Assembly: GCA_029582155.1 (NCBI GenBank)
Contig: CM055897.1
Location: forward strand, 19,996,857-20,060,856
Direction: 5' to 3'
DNA: 64,000 nt
DNA from: Panopea generosa
Lineage: Eukaryota > Mollusca > Bivalvia > Adapedonta > Hiatellidae
Of this stretch, positions 46,297 to 58,600 are shown piece after piece. The notes under the pieces are model-generated. The model saw only the letters and a list, made by a program, of their open reading frames with translations, was not told the DNA's origin and ran no database searches. A program made the position numbers and the translations under genes. Numbering within the stretch: position 1 is the stretch's first letter; each line of letters begins with the position of its first letter.

Positions 46297-48278
46297 CTAA
46301 AATTAAGTAAGAACAACATTTATTTATTCAATCACAATTCTTTATGTTTAACAATGACCATGGACATCTGAAATAAAATAGAATATGTTGAAAATATTGA
46401 TTAGTTCAATTACTAATCAACACATATAGATCTTAAAGGGAGTATTTCAGGATTTTTCAAACTTTTAAGATTGGCTTAAAACATTTGTTTCTACAGTATA
46501 TTCCCTTATAAACACCCCCACTCTAATAGATGCCCCACACCTATTTTTCTGGAAAATTAAAAAACAAAATGTATATGCGATTTGAGTGCGTATTCGCCCA
46601 TCTTTCCCTGATCGATTATTTTGTTACACAGTCAACAATTAGCGTGTTTATTACCTTTGGACTCTTTAACCCATTGTTTATATCTTGGGTGACCACTTAA
46701 CCACTTTTGGTTGAACAAATACTTCCCCATATTTGCTGTTTAATACTAGTAAAAATGCCGTCTGCCGATTAAAACATCCCAAAACGTCGGAAAATGCGGT
46801 TAGTCTGTGTACGCTGAAAGCTCATTGTTTCACGTTGATAAGAGCAAGCGTCCAAGTGATTTAAAGTGAAGAATACAATGACCATAAATTCCGATATTCC
46901 AGTACGCAGGCATGTAATTTCATACAGATTTTCAGCTTTTTTTCATCCTATGTCGATTATTTCATTCACTCTAAAATAATTCTGAACCACTTTTACGGGG
47001 ATTTAAACCGGATTTTAGGTTTTTTTTCGATGGTTTTATTGTTATATTTTCAGGACCCAACCTGTCAATTAAGTGGTTATTTACAAGGAGATTCATGTCT
47101 AAAACAGGGAGTTTCTTTAACGTATATTTTAGCGTGTGAAATTCAATCATTCTTATAAAATAGTACATATGTGGATAAATTGATTTAATTATGAGCATCA
47201 TAATGATGTTTAGAATTAAGACTATATCATTAAGCAATTTGCAACATCTAACAGGAAAAGAAGTTTCAAAAACAAATATTTTCTTTATTTATATCACATT
47301 TTATTTTCATAATGATGATCCCCATTATACCTTATATATATCTTATCTTAACTGTTTTTTTTTGTTTTTTTTATTTTAATTTGTTTAGTTTAGTCTTATG
47401 TTTGTTGTTTCTGTATTTGTTGAATGTAAGCTGTAAAGCACTTTTGAACATGCTATATGCATGAAAAGAGTGCTATATAAATGTGGTATAATAATATTAA
47501 TAATATACTATACACTCCTGTGTAGCTAAAACTTTTATCTATTCAATCTATTTAAATCTGTTTTGTATCGAAGAAGTACCAGCCATTGAAACATTGAAAA
47601 TATCCTGATTTTGCTACAATGCAGATAAGCCCAACCTCTCAAAAAACAGTTATTTTTCCTAAATATACACATGTATTATGAAAGTGTCACGTGACAGCCA
47701 TCTCCATCATGTAAAGAACCACAACAGCATATGCTTTATACTATATAATTATAGGGATTTAGAATATACTATTGTAACTAACCCCTGTGATTTTGCATTC
47801 TTGCTCATAGCCATGATGAGATATCCCTGAAAGTGGACCAGAGAGTGGCTCTGTATGTTGTGAAGTGAAGTCGGTTGAGAAATTTGCTACCACTAGTTTC
47901 AAGTTTACAAATGACTATTTCACTCATGTGTATCTTCCATTTAGAGGATCGCTGTTTTGGTACTCTTGTGGATACTTGGATGAGAGGCTTGTGACAACTG
48001 AAAAGTGACCTAAGTGACAGTAAAATATCCTCGTAAAAGAGGCTAAGAATTTCTGTGTTTGCAAGTAAGAAATTGTGAATGTGACCTCGAAAACTAATGA
48101 CTATATGGCAAACTTGTAAATATCCAGCAAATATCGAAGAAAAACGATAATTTTTACCTTAAAGACATCAATTTTTTATATAAGTTGAAGTAAAATATGT
48201 TGATAGAAAATAGAATTCATAAATTAAACTCCTCAACGAAAATAATCTAAATTGTTTTTATTTCGCTCACTTCGAGCC
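46297..48278. other. Between SNRNP48 start exon and divergent gene
   Basis: Should include the SNRNP48 5' UTR intron, a non-coding first exon and promoter, but no TATA box, clear CpG-rich block or donor can be chosen by eye. Contains AT-rich unassigned sequence. Confidence 0.35.
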
Positions 48279-48280
48279 CT

Positions 48281-48432
48281 GGGCTGCGTTCAGCACTGCT
48301 AAACAGCAAACATGTTTAATGCCTGGTTCCCTAAATTTATCGCGTACTGTGTGCTAATATGAGGCAGAGCCAGTGTCCAGGAAAATTTGTTAGCTAACGT
48401 TACCAAACATTTCACCGAATTGAACGCAGCCC
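48281..48432. mobile_element. MITE-H (152 bp)
   Basis: Perfect 12-base ends GGGCTGCGTTCA and TGAACGCAGCCC, each next to CCCTGG-like sequence. Sits in the divergent intergenic region. Confidence 0.75.
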
Positions 48433-48446
48433 TGGGGTCAGTGTGG

Positions 48447-48478
<32 letters not shown>
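48447..48478 (+). repeat. (AAC)n microsatellite
   Basis: About ten ACA/CAA units directly after MITE-H. Confidence 0.95.
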
Positions 48479-49013
48479 AGATGATTTCCGGTTTCCTTAG
48501 TGGAAAAATATTTACATTAATTAAACCATTTTTTGCGATTTGATGATTTTAACAACACCAATCAAGTTCGTACCTTCTTATTCACAACAATCCCTCCAGA
48601 ATTTTAATTTGCAATCTTTACGGATTTAGCCTTGAATGGGGAAGTGTGCGATTTTACTCAAATTATGTTCTTCTTCCAAATACAGGTCAGGTGTGGTGTT
48701 GATTTGATGTAAACAGAGAACTGAAGTTAAAATGATTATGTTGAAAATTGCTACCATGGTTTAGTTATGAAGGCTGGTAGGCATTTGCTGTTTTAAAGGC
48801 AGCATCGCAACAAATGTTGTTTGATAATTGTTAAAAAAAAGCGTTAAAATACATTTTTTTTAGAAAATTTATCATGTGAAGTGGTAAACATAATGTTTTT
48901 GAATTTGAACTTGAAAGTGTCTTGAGTATTGGAAATAATTATTTTTTTCATTCTACATATACTTTCATCACTCGTTAATTGATTGGAACAGGAAGCCTGG
49001 TTTCTGAGGGAGG

Positions 49014-49238
49014 TTTAAGCCATAATAAATTAATTGCTAGCTTATCATCCCTGCACGTCAACTAATTTTCATGCCGCGCTGACCCGTTTTATTTTCATAA
49101 TAATAAAAAAAAAATTTTTTTTTTAAAAAAACATAAAAAAAAATTAAAAATAAAAACAAAAAATAAAATCCTCCTGTCCTCTTGATTTTTAAGAAAAATT
49201 TGGATGATAATCTAGCAATTAATTTAAAATGGCCTTAT
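49014..49238. mobile_element. MITE-C copy 4
   Basis: TTAAGCCATAATAAATTAAT...GGATGATAATCTAGCAATTA then ATTTAAAATGGCCTTA. Close to copy 3 internally (AAATCCTCCTGTCCTC). Confidence 0.88.
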
Positions 49239-49374
49239 GTGCTCTTTCAGTCACAGAGGTACCATGCCTGGTATTCCTGTAAGGTGTATTTGCTAGAAAC
49301 TCTACTTCTGTGATTTGAAATACTGATTAACATCTAAAGGAGTTCAGTGTGATCATTTACATGCATTAGGTATG

Positions 49375-49690
49375 ACTCCCTGATGATGATAATTTTATTT
49401 ATCGTCCCCATCAGTTTCCCACATATGGCCAACGACTCCAGAAGAGTAATAGTATTTTTAGATTTTTGGCGGATAGTGCTGAGATACTTTAGACCCTTTT
49501 GAAGTGTCCCTGGTTCTTTTACATGCATAGTGTTAAGCACAGATACATGTTAGGTCCCATCTTAAAGACTAATAAGTATTTTTAGTTGGAGGAGCACGGG
49601 GTCGAACCTGTGACCCATGGGTACGAGTCCAAGGCCATAATAACTGCACCACTAATCCACTCCCTGCACTCTGACCAAAGCTTTAAATTA
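49375..49690 (-). repeat. SINE S6, about 315 bp
   Basis: The minus strand reads GTGGATTAGTGGTGCAGTTA and CACAGGTTCGACCCCGTGC, good A and B boxes, followed by a long tail to about 49375. Ends about 110 bases before exon A of the unknown gene. Confidence 0.68.
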
Positions 49691-49799
49691 CCTCTGAAGG
49701 AAGTCATGCTTTGTATCTGGGTTAAAAATGAAACGGTTGTCATGCATCTCAGCTTTATCAATTGGTATTTGTTATGAATATCAATTTTTTTTATTTCAG

Positions 49800-50013
49800 A
49801 TTGGAATGTCATTTTCAAGTAGTGGGGCTGGGAATTCGCCCATTTACACTAGCAGTAGCATGTATAATTCCCAGATAAACGAGGATCCTGGAGTGGCGGC
49901 AGATCAACAGAGTAATGATGGGAAAGACCCACTTGGTGTCCAGCCAACAAAGTCACGTGCTAGTATACTTTATGAAGCATTGTTCCTGTCAGATACTTCA
50001 TCAGTAGATAACA
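49800..50013 (+). CDS. Unknown gene, exon A
   Basis: 214 bases, open throughout from the acceptor, ending one base into a Ser codon. The frame stays open after the donor until about 50099, but the donor ACA|GTAAGA is strong and the onward sequence is repeat-derived. Confidence 0.65.
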
Positions 50014-53000
50014 GTAAGAAATTTATTTGCTTAAGTCATAATAGGTGTAAATTTTCTAGTATAACCAAGGGCAGATTTATGATTTCAGTTGTGGGATAGG
50101 GACTTAGGTGGCGCAACACAAAATCTGCATGGGCACACATGTTTTTCAGTACAAATGTAGTGCATTTTAATAAAATATTGGATTTGAGGGGGACGTTTGC
50201 CATTTTTTTTTAAAGAGTAGATCTGCCATTGATAACCTAATTATATATTGGTACCAGCAGACAGCAAACGGATACGCTTCTTAACTTCAGTTGATATTTC
50301 CTTGATACCATCAATTTAACAAAAGTTTAATTTTTTATTAAAAAAATATTGAATTTTATAAGATTGTTCTTAAAAAAAATTGTTTGCCATGCTCCTGCCT
50401 ACTCACTTAAAATTGCAGCTTAGGCACCCAAATTTTTTTTTATCAACTTTCGATGCGTTGAATTTATTTTTTTTTCATGATTTCTGGCCATTTTTGTTAA
50501 AAATGGCAATACAAAATCAAAATCTGGCATAAAGGAAGTAAGCTAGCTACAGGTCTAACAAAATGAAAAATACTGGGTTAGAGCACAGCAAACACACATT
50601 TGCTAAGGATGGCGTAACTGTTTTATTATTCTCCCCAAAGGGGGGAAGCATATAGTCGCTGCTTGCCGTGCAACCGTGTGTCTCCAAGTTCTTGTCTGGG
50701 CTATTTTTCTACAACCTCTGATTAGAATTATTGAAACTTGCTAGGATGCATCATTACCAAGTGCAGATGCGCATATTGTCTTTGTGTTCCGGTTTGACGA
50801 TTTTTCATGGAGTTATGGCTCTTTGATTCTGTCTGTGACCAAATCCTTGTCCACTCTATTTCTCTACAACCTCAGGTTTGAATTTGATGAAACTTGCTAG
50901 GATGCATCACTACCAAGTTGAGATGCGCATATTGTCTTTGTGTTCCGGTTCAATTATTTTTCATGGAGTTATGACACTTTAATTGAGTCTGTGACCAAAT
51001 TCTTGTCCGCGCTATTTCTCTACAACCTCAAGTTGGAATTTTATGAAACTTGCTAGGATGCATCACTATCAAGTGGAGATGCGCATATTGTCTTTGTGTT
51101 CCGGTTTGATGATTTTTCATGGAGTTATGGCTCTTTGATTCTGTCTGTGACCAAATCCTTGTCCACTCTATTTCTCTACAACCTCAGGTTTGAATTTGAT
51201 GAAACTTGCTAGGATGCATCACTACCAAGTTGAGATGCGCATATTGTCTTTGTGTTCCTGTTCAATTATTTTTCATGGAGTTATGACACTTTAATTGAGT
51301 CTGTGACCAAATTCTTGTCCGCGCTATTTCTCTACAACCTCAAGTTGGAATTTTATGAAACTTGCTAGGATGCATCACTATCAAGTGGAGATGCGCATAT
51401 TGTCTTTGTGTTCCGGTTCAATTATTTTTCATGGAGTTATGACACTTTAATTGAGTCTGTGACCAAATTCTTGTCCGCGCTATTTCTCTACAACCTCAAG
51501 TTTGAATTTTATGAAACTTGCTAGGATGCATCACTATCAAGTGGAGATGCGCATATTGCCTTTGTGTTCTGGTTCAATGATTTTCATGGAGTTATGGCCC
51601 TTTAATTGAGTCTGCGACAAAATTCTTGTCCCCGCTATTTCTCTACAACCTCAAGTTGGAATTTTATGAAACTTGCTAGGATGCATCACTACCAAGTGGA
51701 GATGCGCATATTGCCTTTGTGTTCTGGTTCGATGATTTTCATGGAGTTATTGCCCTTTAATTGAGTCTGCAACAAAATTCTTGTCTACGCTATTTCTCTA
51801 CAACCCAAGGTTGGAATTTTGTGAAACTTGCTAGGATGCATCATTACCAAGTGGAGATGCGCATATTGTTTATGTGTTCCGGTTCGATGATTTTTCACAG
51901 AGTTATGGCCCTTTAATTATGTCTGTGACCAAATTCTTGTCCGCGCTATTTCTCTACAACCCCATGTTGGAGTTCTATGAAACTTGCTAGGATGCATCTT
52001 AATGACCTTTTTCAAAGTATGTTGTACAATATATTATATCACGAAATAAAAAATAATGTATTGAGTTCTCTTAAGAACGCTCACAGTTACTTACCCCGTT
52101 CAATATCATTACCATAATATTATGGTACAGAGTAAAACACTCACTTTTGGGAGCATCCATCGGTTCCACCGATATTTTCTTGTTATTTATTATTTCATGC
52201 ATTATTTATGCAGCTTTGCCAAAGTAATAATATCTGTATAGACATGACATGCCTCCAGTACCGAAGAGGCAATATAGCATTTGAATTGTCAGTCAGTTCA
52301 TCCACCACACTTTTCATCGGTACAGCATGACTTCAGCTTGTCTTACAGTTTACTGGTTTCTGTTGAAACTTGGTATCAACATCAACCTGACGTGCGTATA
52401 GTGTTGAGACATTTCAGTCCAATTGTTTTTCATGAGCTATGCCTATTTTTTGACTTAATAGTATTACAACATAGTATTATAATATCTGTACCGTCTAATT
52501 TCAACTTCTCTTTCAGTCAAAAGATACTTTGAAATTATTAACTTTTGTTGTTTTTGGATCAAGGACATATTCATGGAAACTTAATTTCGTTGAAAATGAC
52601 TTTTTAGAAAAAAATTGTTTTCGTGCGATCTTTAAATGAGTATTTCTGTTACATAACATGCTTTAATTACTGAGCTGTACCAGTATTAAGTCACTGCCTG
52701 TACCTACACACGCAGTAATAAATGCTTTTTGCAACATAGGGTAAACATGGGGAGAGATGTCATTTAGTTGGCACTTTGGTGTTATGAGTTTTTATCAAAC
52801 TGTTATAAAAACAACAATTTGAGAGGACTTGTCACAAGTTGAAGGTGTAAATAAGTCGAGACAAATGCAAATTCACTCATAAGAATATTTATTCCTCATC
52901 AACAAAAAGAAATAAAAACACGATAGCCTAATAGGCTATTTTAAATATTAGAAATCTGTATCATATTTATTTGCGCTCATATTTTCTCTTTTAAAAATAG

Positions 53001-55586
53001 CCACATGAAAGAATGCTGGAACATATGTCATGCTGATGTAAAATTTGTCATTTACTACTATAATTGACATGTTCTAGGAAATGTTCTGTTTTTAGCTCAC
53101 CTGGATGAAAGTCCAGGAGAGCTATTGCCATGACCACAACGTCGGCGTCATCTGTAGACATCCAGGTTAAACTTTTGTGCTTAGTTGCGTTTAAGTTTTG
53201 GTGTATGCCTCCAATCTCAATCTTTGCATGGGTGGTGAGTTTTATCCCAAAGGCGAGCTTTGTTGTCATTTGACAACTCTTGTTAGAATTTTCCATAGTG
53301 ATGAAATGAAATACACGCGGTTAAACACACAACCTCTGATACTGACACTCATATTTTATATAATGAAACAGGAATATTTATACAGTTACCATATTTTAAC
53401 TAACTCAGTGCACTAAATTAAAAGATTTAGAATAAATTTAATTTTAACTTTTAAATTATTTCTGAGATCTTACAGTAAAATGTGCACATTAAATAGAAAC
53501 CATCAGTTAAAAGTTAGATCTAGCTGAGAAAGGCCAGTCTGTATTTTAGGTAGCCTACAGGTAAATGTCATGCAGTACAGATGTAACAATAATTTGCCCA
53601 TGACCATTTCATTGGGATTTAATTTCGTTGTCGGGGGGCCCTAACGAAATCCACGAAAATTAGTCCTCCATGAAAATTGATGATTTCATAGTACATTGTA
53701 CTATAGAATTGAAACTTGGTATACATTATCAACATAAAGTTTTTATACAGTCAAACCTGTCTTAAGCAGCCAGTCAAGGGAAGGAGTGTCTTTTTAAGAC
53801 AGGTTGTTGCCTAATACAGGTTAATTTACTCTGAAAGCATAGACATGGGAAATAGAAAATATGGTTGCTTGCTTAAGACAGGTGGCTGCTTAATAGAGGT
53901 GACCACTTACAAGGTTCGAATGTATGCATATTTTTTAATGTTCCAGTCTGATTGTTTCCCCCCCCCCCCCCCCCCCCCCCCGAGTTAATTCACAAGTTTT
54001 TACTTAACAGTGCTGCAGCATACTGCATGATGCCATCTGTATCTTGTTATTTTAAAACATATTGTTTGGATGTTCAAGCTTGGTAGTTTCTTTTTATGAA
54101 ATGAAATATGCCCTTATTTGGTCTTTACAATATTACAAAAAATCATTTAATATTTCAATCGCAGCATTTGCTGGTGGCATGTGTCATACAATGTTGACAT
54201 TATGCTTGTTAATTCCTTGTTATGTTCTTTTTTATGTTAAAATTTGAGATGAGAGCCATCTTTTGATTGATGTTAAAACCTGAGATGAGATCTATCTTTT
54301 GATGTTAAAACTTGAGAATGATGAGAGCCATGTTTTTGTGTTAAATTTTAAGATGAAAGCCACCTTTTGATGTTAAAACTTGAGACGGGAAGATATCTGT
54401 GCAAGCACTCATTTGATATGAATGAAACTTCGCATGTGTGTTCACCATCATCAATAGAACACACAGAGATAAGAACCATAACTCTGGATTGCATTTTGGG
54501 ACGGTTCTGGTCCTTTTTGGAGAGCCTTTTTTATGTTAAAACTTGAGATGAGAGCCACCTCTTGATGTTAAAACTTGAGATGAGAACCACCTCTTGATGT
54601 TTAAACCTGAGATGAGAGCCACCTCTTGATATTAAAACTTGAGACGAGAGCCTCCTCTTATTGTTAAAACTTGAGATGAGAGCCTCCTCTTGATGTTAAA
54701 ACCTGAGATGAGAACCACCTCTTGATATTAAAACTTGAGATAAGAGCCTCCTCTTAATGTTAAAACTTGAGATGAGAGCCTCCTCTTGATGTTAAAACCT
54801 GAGATGAGAGCCACCTCTTGATATTAAAACTTGAGATGAGAGCCACCTGTTGATATTAAAACTTGAGACAAGAGCCTCCTCTTAATGTTAAAACTTGAGA
54901 TGAGAGCCTCCTCTTGATAATAAAACCTGAGATGAGAACCACCTCTTGATATTAAAACTTGAGATAAGAGCCTCCTCTAAATGTTAAAACTTGAGATGAG
55001 AGCCTCCTCTTGATGTTAAAACCTGAGATGAGAGCCACCTCTTGATGTTAAAACCTGAGATGAGAGCCACCTCTTGATGTTAAAACCTGAGATGAGAGGC
55101 ACCTCTTGATGTTAAAACTTGAAATGAGAGCCTCCTCTTAATGTTAAAACTTGAGATGAGAGTCACCTCTTGATGTTTAAACCTGAGATGAGAGCCACCT
55201 CTTGATATTAAAACTTGAGATGAGAGCCTCCTCTTAATGTTAAAACTTGAGATAAGAGAAGTTTGGGGTACTATACAAACACTGATTTCATCATAATTTA
55301 AATTGTGTACAAATGTATCCACACAAATAGTTTAAAATGTACATATAATCTATGTTTAAAACAAATGTGTAACCTCACATGGCAAAATCCCCCGCACCCC
55401 CCCCCCCCCCACTACATTTTTTTCTACACCCCGTCATTTAAAATATTGATATATTGCCTGAATAGACAGAAAAAAAATTTTGATGTTTTTTTTCAATAAT
55501 GTCACATTATAGAAGAAATACTATATACATATTAAGAATGAATGGTTGAATGCGAGAGCAACTAAAATAATAAATATATACTACTT

Positions 55587-55631
<45 letters not shown>

Positions 55632-58600
55632 TGAGATGAGAGCCTCCTCTTGATACGTACGTATGAAAATGGTTTCCGACTTATATATTTAGTTTTAATG
55701 AACAGATTTAAACTAAATTTGGTTTGTGACTTCACATTCAGGTAATACAGGTCAAGTTGTATTTCATTCCAGTCTAATGATTTTTAATGGAGTTATGCCC
55801 CATTTTGGACTTAGATTATTGACAAATGTCAAGAAATTGTTTTCTGCTCGATATCTCTTGAAGAATTAAATGGATTTGATTCATATTTGGTAGAAAGATG
55901 TATGGTGATAAACTACAGCTCAAGTTCGATATCTGTCAAAATCCCTGCATATTAATTAGGTGTTCTGGGCTCTGATGGTTGATAGTTTTAGACCTAAAGT
56001 CTTTATTTATGGACCAATTTTGACGAAAATTTATATTTCGCTTTATATCAAAAATTCACAGGTCAAGTTCGACAATGGATAGAATTGGCACATATTAATA
56101 ATGTGATCTGGACTCTGATTGGCTGACAGTTTCCAACTTCTTAAATCTTTATTGATGGACCGATTTTGATGAAACTTGTTATTTGGCGTTATTGATATCT
56201 ACAATGTAGTTACAAAGTGGGGGCATCTGTGTCCCATGGATGCATTTTTAGATGATGTTAAAACTTGAGATGAGAGCCACTTTTTGATATCAAAACTTGA
56301 GATGGGAGCCACCTCTTGATGTTAAAACTTGAGATGGGAGCCACCTCTTGATGTTAAACCCTGATATGAGAGCCACCTGTTGATGTTAAAACTGGAGATG
56401 AGAGCCAACTATTGATGTTTAACCTCGAGATGAGAGCCACCTCTTGATGTTAAAACCTGAGATGAGAGCAACCTCTTGATGTTAAAACCTGAGATGAGAG
56501 CCACCCCTTGATGTTAAACCTTGAGATGAGAGCATCCTCTTCATGTTAAAACTTGAGATGAGAGCCACCTCTTGATGTTAAAACCTGAGATGAGAGCCAC
56601 CTCTTGATGTTAAACCTTGAGATGACAGCCACCTCTTGATGTTAAAACCTGAGATGAGAGCCTCATCTTGATGTTAAACCTTGAGATGAGAGCCACCTCT
56701 TGATGTTAAAACCTGAGATGAGAGCCATCCGTTGATGTTAAACCTTGAGATGAGAGCCATCTCTTGATGTTAAACCTTGAGATGACAGCCTCTTCTTGGT
56801 GTTAAAACTTGAGATGAAAGTCACCTTTTTATGTTAAACCTTGAGATAAAAGCCACCTTGATGTTAAAACTTGAGATAAAAGCCACATCTTGATGTTAAA
56901 ACTTGAGATGAGAGTCAACTCTTGATATTAAAACTGGAGATGAGAGACAACTCTTGATGTTAAACCTCAAGATGAGAGCCACTTCTTGATGTTAAAACTT
57001 GAGGTGAGAGCGACCTCTTGATGTTAAACCTTGAGATGAGAGCCACCTTTGTATGTTAAACCTTGAGATGAGAATTACATTTTGATGATAGATCTTGAGA
57101 TGAGAGCCACCTTTTGATATTAAAACTTTAGATGAGAGCCACCTTTTGATGTTTTAACTTGAAATTAGAGCCACCTCTTGATGTTAAAACTTGAAATGAG
57201 AGCCACCTCTTGATGTTTAACCTTGAGATGAGAGCCACCTCTTGATGTTAAATCTTTAGATGAGAGCCACCTCTTGATGTTAAAACCTGAGATGAGAGCG
57301 ACCTCTTGATGTTAAACCTTGAGATAAGAGCCATCCATTGATGTTAAACCTTGAGATGAGAGCCAACTCTTGATGTAAACCTCGGGATGAGAGCCACATC
57401 TTGATGTTAAATCTTGAGATGAGAGCCACCTCTTGATGTTAAACCTTGAGATGAGAGCCATCCTTTGATGTTAAACCTTGAGATGAGAGCCACCTCTTGA
57501 TGTTAAACCTTGAGATGAAAGCCACCTCTTGATGTTAAACTTTGAGATGAGAGCCACCTCTTGATGTTAAACCTTGAGATGAGAGCCACCTCTTGATGTT
57601 AAACCTTGAGATGAGAGCCACCTCTTTATGTTAAACCTTGAGATGAGAGCCACCTCTTGATGTTAAACCTTGAGATGAGAGCCACCTCTTGATGTTAAAC
57701 CTTGAGATGAGAGCCACTTCTTGATGTTAAACCTTGAGATGAAAGCCATCCCTTGATGTTAAAACCTGAGATGAGAGCTACCTCTTGATGTTAAACCTTG
57801 AGATGAGAGCCACCCCTTGATGTTAAATCTTGAGATAAGAGCCACCTCTTGATGTTAAAACTTGAGATGAGAGCCACCTCTTGATGTTAAACCTTGAGAT
57901 GAGAGCCACCTCGTGATGTTAAAACCTGAGATGAGAGCCACCTCTTGATGTTAAAACTTGAGATGAAAGCCACTTTTTATGCCCCCGCCATTTTCAGTTG
58001 AGGGGGCATATACTATCACCACTGTCCATACGTACATACGTACGTATGAAAATGGTTTCCGACTTATATATTTAGTTTTAATGAACAGATTTAAACTAAA
58101 TTTGGTTTGTGACTTCACATTCAGGTAATACAGGTCAAGGTGTATTTCATTCCAGTCTTTTAATTTTTAATGGAGTTATGCCCCTTTTTGGACTTAGATT
58201 ATTCAAGAAATTGGTTTCCGCTCGATATCTCTTGAAGAATTAAATGGATTTGATTCATATTTGGTAGAAAGATGTATGGTGATAAACTACAGCTCAAGTT
58301 CGATATCTGTCAAAACCCCTGCATATTAATTAGGTTTTCTGGGCTCTGATGGCTGATAGTTTTAGACCTAAAGTCTTTATTTATGGACCAATTTTGACGA
58401 AAATTTTTATTTCACTTTATATCAAAAATACACAGGTCAAGTTCAACAATGGATATAATTGGCACATATTAATTATGTGATCTGGACTCTGATTGGCTGA
58501 CAGTTTCCAACCTCTAAAATCTTTATTGATGGACCGATTTTGATGAAACTTGAAATTTGGCTTTATTGATATCTACAATGTAGTTACAAAGTGGGGGCAT

